Assembly (NCBI GenBank): GCA_037447655.1
Contig: JBBHKE010001156.1
Span: forward strand, 78,811 to 142,810
Direction: 5' to 3'
Length of the DNA stretch: 64,000 nt
Source: Zygnema cylindricum
Lineage: Eukaryota > Streptophyta > Zygnematophyceae > Zygnematales > Zygnemataceae
Below are positions 55,342 through 64,000 of the stretch, one piece after another. The position numbers and the translations under genes were made by a program. The first letter of the stretch is position 1. Each line of letters starts with the position of its first letter. The notes beneath the pieces were generated by a model that ran no database searches, had not been told where the DNA came from, and saw only the letters and a list, made by a program, of their open reading frames with translations.

Positions 55342-56228
55342 TGAAATTATGTGGTCTCCATTGACCCACAGAATGAGCAGCGTATGTAAAGCCTCTAGGA
55401 TAATATTTTCCCCTTCCACTTTCCCACTGAATAAGTGCCGCCCTGGCACAAAAGTATTCTAATCACCCTCACCCCTATGAGGAGAAGACTCCCTTGAGTC
55501 AAACCCAAAAAGAATCACTGAATTTGCTCCCCTTAGAAGTTAAGTTATGGCTGGTCAAAGATGACCTTTATAATTACAAGCTCTCTTAGAGAGAGGTACC
55601 TAAATATTACTAAGTCTTGATCTGCCTACTCACGACTATCCACTACTAAACCCTAGTCCAATAGGAACACTATATAGTACAAGAAGGTACAATGGGCGAT
55701 GTAATTATTGTACGTCCATTGTACGACAAGGTCTACAAGGTGACACCTGTCAAATCGGATGCCATGGTTCCTCCTCCCATCTTATCCGGTATCAAATAAT
55801 GTTGCGCCACGTGACACCGCATGACGTTATCTCCGTATGCCGCCAAAAGCTCACTTCGCGTGGCGGCTATAATGCCGGCCGTCCGATCAAAACATATTTT
55901 ACACGGTTCAGATTCGCGTACATGCATGTTGCTCCTTTTGGTTAGTATGCTATTAATTAGCTGTTGCGTTAATGTTTATATATCTTTGAAACCCGTCAAG
56001 TGTATCGTTTCGATAACGCCTTAGTGGTTAAGACGTAAGATTATTTAGAAGTCCACAGACCCAGGTTCAAATGTGGACTTAGTCAACATTTTAGTAAAAT
56101 ATCCTCTACTTCAAAATCTGCCACTTTCTAAATATGGCGGCAGCCATGGCGTGCCTTTGATCCTTACTCTCTTTCTTTAAAGTAAAACTAAAATAGAGAA
56201 GTGAACTATTAATTACCTCTTTTCAACA
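55342..56228 (-). repeat. 5' LTR of E
   Basis: 887 bp, twin of 50026-50913 with many substitutions. It carries the best preserved tRNA-like module in the window (56013-56085). Confidence 0.9.
56013..56085 (+). other. tRNA-like module inside E 5' LTR
   Basis: aacgccttagtggttaagacg closely resembles a tRNA A-box with D-loop, and caggttcaaatgtgg a B-box, about 30 nt apart. It is on the strand opposite to E and ~145-215 nt from the LTR start. Confidence 0.55.
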
Positions 56229-56774
56229 GTATACGTCAACAACGCTCGGGACGACTGTTAGCGTCTACAATTTATGATAACGCACGTTATGTTTTGTTAC
56301 TGATAGTGACGTTGCATGTCTTACCATTGCACGATTCACACTAGAAATAGATAGTGAATGAGATGAGGAAATGAATTTCTTTTTTTTTGTTTGGACGTGA
56401 ATGGTCTTTGACGTCATCTCACGTCAACAAAAACGTTGCGATATTGCCGTATGATAAGGCCCCGATGACTCAAATCTGTTCGTACTAAACCATTGTTTTT
56501 CACCCGTAAGAAGAAGGGAGGAGGTTTCATCAAAGTTCTAAAGAAGTTTTAAGTTTACATTTTTACGTTCTATTTTACATGATTATGATTGGCTATTTGA
56601 TAATGGGTTATCATTTAACCTTTTTTTTTATATACGGATCATTCGTTCGGGATACGACTTCCTCTTTTTTAAAAGTTGGATTTCAGCATTCTGAAAAGGT
56701 TTTTCGGAAAAGAAGATGATTTACCAAAGTCGTCAATTTTTGACGCATTTGACCGTATGTTTTTTCCGTCTCTA
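56229..56774. other. No gene seen
   Basis: AT-rich stretch between the E and G LTRs; gtacgg-type words and no open frame of note. Confidence 0.4.
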
Positions 56775-57767
56775 TGCAATTCTGTGTCCTCTATTGGACT
56801 ACAAAATTCAGGAAGCCTCTAGATAGTTATTAACTAACCCACTTTCAATGGCAACCACTCATGCCAAAACAAACAAGTTGACAATCTGACTGCACCTTTG
56901 TGCAGCCTGGACTCCATTGAGTCCGTTGGAAAAAAAATCCTTGAAAACGCCCAACCAGGTGATAGGTTATGAGGCAGTAAAAATTCCAATTTGTACAAAC
57001 TCTCAAAGGGAGAGGTGACTACCTACCAAAATTTACTAAGTCTTGATTCCCTCTAATAACTTCTATCTACTGCAATATGAACCGAATTGATTACTGTACC
57101 GTACCAAAAAGTATTACTGCCGGTGTACCTTTTGTACAGCCTATGTACGAAAAGGCTATTAAGCGGACGCGTGTCCACTTTTCACTCGTCCGTATGTTCC
57201 TCAGAATTCCCGCAATCGAATCTCATCTCTCCATGTGGCGCCAGGTCATGCCACGTCACAAAATGTCAAAGTGACCATTCCACGATCTCGGAGATGATGT
57301 GCGCCGTAGGATAGAATTTAGTGTTTGATCTCAAACGTCGAAACAAATGTCTGATTCATTTGTTTCGTGCGGAATCATAACCGTACTGTATTTAATCTGC
57401 TCTATGTATTTATGTTTGTATTTTAGTTGATCGCAATAACTACCGTAACATTGTTTAAATATTTATCAAACCCTATATACTCTAGCAAACTTCTACGAAA
57501 GACCGGTTAGAGCTACCGGCTACGCCATGCTCTACCAGTCGGAGGTTCAAATCTTGTCGCGCTAAACCTTTTGTTGAGAGTGACTTAGGTCACTCTTTAG
57601 TCCTGCACAAGTGGAGTTGAGGAAGCCATGGCCCCACTTCTCTCTCTCTCTCTCTCCTTCAATGACTACAACAAGTATGGGGGATGGAGGGAAAGAGGTG
57701 GAGATAGACTGCTTGCGCTCTTTTCACTTTTTATCTATTTGGACCTAGAAAAAACTTATTTTCAACA
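56775..57767 (-). repeat. 3' LTR of copia G (C family)
   Basis: Plus-strand tgcaattctgtg … ttttcaaca, 993 bp, homologous to 124-1141. The polypurine tract (reverse of ctccccttatttt) follows at 57768. The tRNA-like module at 57501-57566 reads ggttagagctaccggcta then gaggttcaaatcttg, plus strand. Confidence 0.88.
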
Positions 57768-60480
57768 CTCCCCTTATTTTCTAGTCTTGTTTTAATTTTT
57801 CTTTCAATTGGCATTTTTCCCTACAATGTTTAAATTTAGGAGAGGGCACAGGTTTGGTCATCATGTCAGCCACTATTTCTTCATCAGGTCTATACAGAAG
57901 ATTCAGAATTCTATTTTCAACTTTTTCTCTCACGAAGCTCAATCTATGTCCATTTCTTTTACTTTACAATGGTGTTTTGGATTAGTTGCAATTGCAATTG
58001 CAGCTTGATTATCGCAAAGAACTTCATGCACTCCCTCCGTCATATATCCCAGTTCTTGCAACAATGACTTTACCCACATTATTTATTTTACACCAAAACA
58101 AGAGGCCATATACTCAGCCATAATAGTAGACCAAGCAACCACCTTTTGTTGCTTACTACTCCAACAGCAAGCACCTTTCCCCACATACAAAACATATCTA
58201 GAAGTGCATCTTCTCATAGGTGCATCCCCATAACAGGCATCACTCCAAGTGGTGATATTAGTGTGCTCCCGTCCCAAATACAACCATAACTCTCTGGTTT
58301 CTACCAGATATCTCATGACTCTCTTAGCTGCCTCCCAATCCCTCTTTCTAGGATTGTTAGGATTCCTACTAAGAACTCCTACTGCTGCCGCAATGTCCGG
58401 CCTTCTACAGTTCATAAAGTAGATCAATCTTCCTACGACCTATCTGTAAAGAATAGACTTTATAAACTCTCTCTCTTCTGGACTCATCTGATCATCTAAG
58501 ATTATCACTCCTCCTTCTACACTCCCATCACTTACTTTCTTCAAGTCCATGGGAGTGGTGCAACTATTTGCTTTCTCCATTTGGAATTTCTCAAGCATAT
58601 TTCCTATTGCTTCTTTCTTAGTGAGTCTTATGATCCTTTTCCCCATATCTCTTTCCATTTGAATTCCCAAAATATATCTTGCCTCCCCTAAATCTTTCAT
58701 ATCAAATTTGCTTCTAAGATCTTTCTTCAACTTATTGATTCTTTTCTAAAGACTTACTTAACACCAGCAAATCAGCCACATAAATTACAATAAAGATCAC
58801 ACGATCCTCATCTTCAAACATATTGATAGAATGTTCAGAGCTGATCCGGATATATCCCAGACAAGTAAGAAACTCATCTAGTTTCTTATTCCACTGTCGG
58901 GGAGCCTGCTTAAGTCCATATAAGGACTTTATGAGCCTGCAGAATTTGCTCTCTTCCCCATTCTCCACAAACCCCTCCGGTTGTCTCATGAAGATTTCTT
59001 CCTCTAACTCACCATTGAGGAAGGCTGTCTTGATGTCCATTTGATGTATCTCCATGTTTTTCGCTGTTGCTAGACTAAGGAGAATCCTTACTGATGGAAA
59101 ACGAACAAATGGGGCAAATGTCTCCTCATAGTCCATCCCCTCCTTTTGGGTGAACCCCTTTGCTACCACGCGAGCATTATATCTTTCAATGGTATTGTCT
59201 GGGTTCAATTTTAGTTTAAATACCCATTTACAACCAATAGGTTTTCTGTCTGTAGGTCAACCGCTAGTTCCCAAGCATTTGCTTCTATGATGGAAGCCAT
59301 CTCATCATTTATGGCTTTGATCCATCTATCTTTTTTTGCGATGTTTAGTTCCTCCAAGTATGACTGAGGCTTATCAGGATGAGATAGCTTAGTTACCTTA
59401 TGAGCTGCTTCTTTCTCTTGTATCCATTTGCTGCTTTACTCCCCCTTTTAAACTCTGAAGCTAGAATAGAGGGAAGTCTTGGGTTTTCTCTTTATTGTCT
59501 CATTCCCTCCCCTATCTATGGAAGATGGTTTTGGTTCCTCCTCTTCTGTCTCCTCGAAGCCCATGGGAATATGTGGGGTATTTAGTAGCTTTACTGTATC
59601 TTGGATCTCCCTTGAATCTGCAATCACGGTCTCACTCATGTCCTTTTCGGGAAAAACATAGTTCTCCTCACTTTCAGACTCAAACCTGATTCTTATCTTC
59701 TTAGTATATTTAAAAGGGTCAATTGACTTTCCTTCATCCATGTCAACTAGGTGTTTGACCAGAATGATATCTTGCTTTGCTAAGTCATAGACTCTTTATC
59801 CCTTACATCCTCATCATATCCCACAAAATATCCAAGTTTTCCCTTAGCACCAAGTTTCCAATTTTTTCAATCCGTATCTAGATTGTACATTTGGCTACTA
59901 AATACTTTAAGGTGAGAGATATCCGGTTTCCTTCCAGCCCATCTCTCATAAGGTGTCATACCTTTGACTGTTGAGATAAGGACTTTATTCTTAATGTAGT
60001 TGGCATAGTTCATGGCTTCGGCCCAAAATCTCTTTCATATTTTCTCGTCTACCAACATACTACATACACTATCTCCTAGTGTTTGGTTTAATCTCTCTGC
60101 TACCCCATTTTTGTTCTAGATTATGTGGTATAGTCTTTTGGTGTTGAACTCCCTCATCTCTTAAGTATTCCTCAAACTAATTAGAGATATGTTCTCCCCC
60201 ATTATCACTGCTTGTTCTCTTAATGGGGGTTCCATACAACTTCTCACTCCATGCTTTATATTCTTTGAAGTAAGTTTGTGTCTCAGACTTTATTTTTAGG
60301 AAGTAAACTCTAGAGTACCTAGACCAGTCATCAGTTATTATCAACATATATCTCTTCCCTCCAATTGAGGGTACCCTTGCTGGTCCCCAGATATCTGTGT
60401 GGATCAAATTTAGTACCTTTTCTCCTCTATATGTGGCGGTTTTAGGAAAAGGGAGTCAGTGAGCCTTACTTTGGGCACAC
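57768..60480 (-). pseudogene. pol: pol of copia G, 5' part removed by insertion of H
   Basis: From the right, minus strand: CAQSKAH-type end of the GAG-pre-integrase motif at 60480, integrase DIWGPARVPSIGGKRYMLII and TDDWSRYSRVYFLK (60407-60177), degraded integrase C-terminus, linker (59741-59448), RT 59208-58732 (FTQKEGMDYEETFAPFVRF, HQMDIKTAFLNGELEEEI, GLKQAPRQWNKKL, catalytic YVADLLVL with YVDD changed to YVAD), FDMKDLGEARYILGIQMERD (58730-58440), RNase H from 58427 (WSDACYGDAPMRRC, KQQKVVAWSTIMAEYMA). Several stops separate the frames. The catalytic Asp change makes RT inactive even apart from the stops. Confidence 0.9.
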
Positions 60481-61571
60481 TGTAGAAATTGAAAGTTCAT
60501 TTTTTTAAGTAATTTCTAGGTCTAATTAAAATACAGAAAGAAGCCGAGGCAGTTTATCTCTAACTTCTCTCTCCAATTCCCACACTTGTCGCAGCCACTG
60601 GGAAGTTGGAGTGGAGGCTAAATCCATGGCTGCCTAGGCTATCCAGAGTTTTACGGGAAATAGATAAGTTTATTTACCGATAAGTTTATTTACTAAAAAG
60701 GTAGATGTCGGAACTAGGATTTGATCCTGGCACTTGCGGAATGTTAGTTAGCCGGTAGCCGGTAGTCCTAACCGTTAAGTCTAAGAATAATGATATATTA
60801 TGTAGGGTTTGATACTTATTTAAATATTATAATGTAGGATAATTCATTTAACTACAATGGTTTACGGGATACAAAGATTCTGTTATGTAAAAGTACAGAT
60901 TACGGTATGTATAAGAAACAAATACCGCGCAAGTATTTATGACGACTACGATTGAAATCTGCATTCAATCGGACAGCCGGGAAGAAAGCCTAGATCGCGG
61001 AAGAGAATCTCGACGGTTTGTGGTTATTGCCATATTGGATCACACGTGGCAAAATTACGTTGGATCGCGGCATCCCCGGGGATTACGGGACCGAACCCGA
61101 ATATTACATGTGTCGACTTTTAGGCCATGTCGTACAGTTTCCATACAGAAAGTACACCGGCAGTTGTACTTTTGTGACGGAAGTGTAATATAATTGATTC
61201 TGCACATGAGTAGATAGATTTTGTGAGAGAGATAGGACTTAGAAAAAATTGGTAGAGAAACACCTCTCTCCCAAAGAGCTTCTGTACAAAATGTCAACTT
61301 TGACCCTCCATAACTTACTTCTAAAAGGAGCAAATTCAGAGATTCTTTTTGTTATCGACACAAGGATAACTTACTTCTAAAAGGAGCAAATTCAGAGATT
61401 CTTTTTGTTATCGACACAAGGGAGTCTTGCCTTCACAGGAATGAAGGTGGTCGGAGTTTTTGTTTGCCAGGGTGGTAGTTATTATTTCTTAAACAAAAAG
61501 GTGTAAGGGTTATCCTAGAGGCTTCTTGGAAGCTGTCCACTCTGAGGACTTATGGAGGTCTTAGAGTTTCT
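60481..61571 (+). repeat. 5' LTR of H
   Basis: Starts tgtagaaattgaaag and ends gagtttct (A to T in the terminal CA). A 56-bp tandem duplication (units at 61310 and 61366, ataacttacttctaaaagg) explains its extra length against the A LTR. The tRNA-like module is on the minus strand at 60703-60783 (aacggttaggactaccgg, then ccaggatcaaatcctag). Confidence 0.9.
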
Positions 61572-61586
61572 GGTTATGGGCCCACC
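61572..61586 (+). promoter_or_regulatory. Primer binding site of H
   Basis: ggttatgggcccacc, identical to A and E; gag ATG at 61576-61578. Confidence 0.85.
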
Positions 61587-62460
61587 CTTTAGGGTACCCA
61601 TCTTTAATGGAACCAGCTTCATATACTGGGAAAGTATGATGATAGGAGCTCTATGCGAGAAAAGGTTTTGGGGGATAGTGAGTGGACGAGTGGGGAGTCC
61701 ATCAAGTCTTGGAATCCCTCCAGGATTTTGAGGAAGTAGATTCACAAGGAAAGCAGATCCATCTTCAATGGAGGAGACAAAGGAAGGAGAGGTGGTGGAC
61801 AAAGCAACGGAGAAGGAGACAACCTCACCAATAGCATCTGGTTCAGCATTCATGTCACCTATTCCAAGGAACGAGGAGAATGATACTAATATATAGGACT
61901 TTAACAATATGGCGCCAAAGCTCTTCATCCTCCGCCATCTTACTCAAGTGCTTCGATGACCTAATTTGCAGGAAGAAAAGGCATGCGATCTTTGGATGGA
62001 TCTAATAGAGATGTACCAAAGTGGTACGATTCAGCAACAACAGTTGGCTGATCAGAAAGTTAAGGAGTATGTATACAAAGGGGGGAAGATGTTGGATTTT
62101 TGCAATGAGCTAGCTACACTTTTTATGAAGATAGAGAGTGCTAGAAAAGATTTTAGTGAAAAAGAAAAGGTTAATTTTTTACTGATGAAGTTACCCGATG
62201 AGTTCGAGAACATAACCAACTGTGTGCACGACTTGCCACACTCAAGGTGGATATGGAACTCAGTGGTAGGGATGATTCTCGTTCGGGAGAATACGATTGA
62301 GATGCAAAGGGGAGGAAAGAGTGAGCAAGCCTTGGCCTCCTTTACCGATTCGAGAAACAAAGATTCCCAAAAACCGGTAAGAAACTATGGGGGGAGGGAG
62401 CAGAAAAAATAGACCGACGAGTTAAGACCAAGGGCTCCCAAAGGTTTATGTCATTTTTGT
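61576..62460 (+). pseudogene. gag: gag of H
   Basis: From the primer-site ATG: MGPPFRVPIFNGTSFIYWES, CEKRFWGIVSGRVGSPSSLG, a TGA after IPPGF, then in the same frame METKEGEVVDKA-like sequence from 61768, a TAG in NDTNI-stop-DFNNM and a TGA before the open part 61966-62412 (SGTIQQQQLADQKVKEYVYK). It ends with a TAG after REQKK. Frame phase is unbroken from 61576 to 62412, which supports the primer-site start. A zinc knuckle (CHFCKKPGHYLAEC) follows at 62451-62492 in another open frame. Confidence 0.85.
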
Positions 62461-64000
62461 AAGAAACCGGGCCACTATTTGGCAGAGTGCACTAAGCTAA
62501 CCGAGTTTCGATTGAAAGAGGGACAGACTTGTGAAACCCCGAGAGGAAAGAAAAAGGCCCTTGTGACACAAATACATGAGGCGGAATCCAAGGACGAGGA
62601 CGATGAGCTCCTATTGGATGAGGAGTTGGAGGCGAAAAACAAGGTCAAAATTCCACGAAGGCAGAAATGTGCTTACGGTGGATTAAAAGGTGAAGCAGGC
62701 TGGATTGTAGATTCAGGTGCCTCCATGCACATGTGTAAGGATAAACACCTGTTCACTAAGATAAGAAAGATTCCCACCGTAGAGATAGAGTACGGGGATG
62801 GGAGGATAGTCACCACTACTCTTGTAGGATCGGTAGATTTGAAAGTGTTAGTAGAAGGAAAGACATCCATAGTAACATTCTGCGATGTATTGTTTATTCC
62901 GGAGCTGAACAAAAACCTCATCTCTACATCTGTATTAAAAGATAAGGGTTTTTTTACTAGTATTAGGGAAGGAGTCTTTGCTGCTAGTTTTGAGGAGGAT
63001 GTCTATTTCATTGCTGAGAAAGGTAGCCATGGGATGTTTAGGCTGGTTTTAAATAATGAAATGAAGAAACTTTATTATGTTGGTGTTCATAATATTATGA
63101 TGTGGCATAACAGGCTTGGGCATGTGAATCTAGATAAGTTAAGAGAGATGAAAAAGACATGGGTGGTGGAAGGGATTAAGTTCAGTGAGAGTGATAATAT
63201 AAGTGATTGTAGTGGATGTGCTCAAGGTAAAACACATAGCTTACCCTTTCCTAAAACAACCACCTATAAGGGAGAAAAAATTCTAGATCTAGTACACACA
63301 GATATTTGGGGACCAGCTAAAGTGCCCTCACCAGGGGGGAAGAGATTTATGATGACTATCACTGATGATTGGTCTCGGCATTCTAGGGTGTATTTTCTGA
63401 AAAATAAGTCAGAAGCTCAGGATTATTTTAGACAATATAAAGCATGGAGCGAAAAACTCCATGAAACTCCAATCAAGAGAGTTAGGAGTGACAATGGTGA
63501 AGAGTATACTTCTTACCAGTTTGAGAATTTTCTGAGGGAAGATGGAGTTCAACACCAAAAGACAGTTCCAGAAAACTCGGAACAGAATGGGGTAGCTGAA
63601 AGATTAAAAAGAACACTAAGTGATAGTGTTAGAAGTATGTTGTCAGATAAGAAGAAAGGAAAAAGGTTTTGGGCTGAAGCAATGAACTGTGCTAATTACC
63701 TCAAAAATAGGGTTCTTACTTCAGCTATAAAAGATCAAACACCTTATGAGAGATAGACAGGCCGAAAACCAGACATATCTCACTTAAAGGTTTTTGGCAG
63801 TCAAGTATTTAGTTTAGATACAGATCTGTCTAATTGGAAGCTAGATCCTAAAGGAAAATCGGGATACTTATTAGGATATGATGATGATGTTAAAAGATAT
63901 AGAGATTACGATCTAAAAAGGGAAGATCTAATCTTAGTAAAGCATCTAGTAGTCATGGATGAAGGAAAGTTGGTGGATCCCTTCAAGTATATAAAGTTAA
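62461..64000 (+). pseudogene. pol: pol of H: zinc knuckle, protease and integrase, window ends inside integrase
   Basis: The frame open to 63756 contains the zinc knuckle (CHFCKKPGHYLAEC), WIVDSGASMHMCKDKHLFTK, the pre-integrase region (HNRLGHVNLDKLREMKK; His-Lys to His-Asn change, CSGCAQGKTH), integrase DLVHTDIWGPAKVPSPGGKR, TDDWSRHSRVYFLKNKSEAQ, VRSDNGEEYTS and AERLKRTLSDSVRS. A TAG at 63754-63756 (Trp codon in A) interrupts, and the integrase C-terminus continues (GRKPDISHLKVFGSQVFSL, GYLLGYDDDVKRY) to the window edge. Apart from the one stop this is the best preserved protease-integrase in the window. Confidence 0.9.

Larger units (their letters stand above)
50026..56228 (-). mobile_element. 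Ty1/copia element E
   Basis: LTRs 50026-50913 (3') and 55342-56228 (5'), both TG…CA, with a perfect 15-nt primer site, gag, protease, integrase, RT, RNase H and polypurine tract between them on the minus strand. Total 6203 bp. The five bases outside the LTRs (gatct and gtata) do not match, so one end may have been exchanged or rearranged. Confidence 0.9.
60481..64000 (+). mobile_element. Ty1/copia element H (A family), nested in G, running off the window
   Basis: Its 5' LTR starts exactly where G integrase sequence stops, within the pre-integrase zinc motif of G. The left flank is cacac (60476-60480). H is collinear with A through gag, protease and integrase to the right edge. Confidence 0.92.

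Overview
The window looks like nuclear DNA of a plant-lineage eukaryote with a large, repeat-rich genome. I infer a streptophyte (charophyte) alga, possibly Chara-like, but cannot prove it from sequence alone. The reasons are: nested Ty1/copia LTR retrotransposons whose primer sites match the anticodon arm of the plant-type initiator tRNA-Met; plant-type leucine-rich repeats (LTGSIPSSIGQMTSL) with one repeat per exon; AAACCCTAA-like boxes; and a captured cytosine methyltransferase in an LTR element, a situation described before in dinoflagellates and the charophyte Klebsormidium. No bacterial operon, CRISPR array or rRNA gene is present. Layout: 1-1141 is the 5' end of a minus-strand copia element (C1). 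1142-1607 is LTR debris with a CTGCG-rich minisatellite. 1608-5246 is an internally deleted copia derivative (B), cut by an A-type LTR that runs into a 10-N gap at 5577. 5587-9010 is AT-rich dispersed repeat. 9016-15464 is a structurally complete copia element (A) with 5-bp target duplications. 15470-23850 is a minus-strand element (K) encoding gag, zinc knuckles, protease and a DNA cytosine methyltransferase; a young non-coding LTR element (J, 18336-21750) sits inside its first zinc knuckle. 23850-31620 holds MITE-like elements, microsatellites and a doubtful gene model. 31620-35000 has two broken copia elements of another lineage (D, D') meeting head to head, followed by a J-type LTR piece. 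36165-46830 is the one convincing host gene. 46831-50025 is repeat and gypsy-like debris. 50026-56228 is a copia element (E), 56775-60480 a truncated copia element (G), and 60481-64000 a copia element (H) inserted into G. The host gene is assembled here from 13 exons whose phases all agree and which sum to 1491 nt (496 aa plus stop): signal peptide, LRR N-terminal cap, eight LRR exons, a cysteine-rich cap, an EGF-like module and a C-terminal F-type (fucolectin-like) lectin domain. There is no transmembrane segment or kinase, so it is probably a secreted recognition protein. Four observations stand out: the LRR-EGF-F-type-lectin architecture; the methyltransferase carried between protease and the missing RT; the copia gag start codon lying inside the half-tRNA primer site; and a tRNA-like A-box/B-box module in antisense at the same place in the LTRs of several copia families. 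All retroelement genes here carry stops, frameshifts or truncations.
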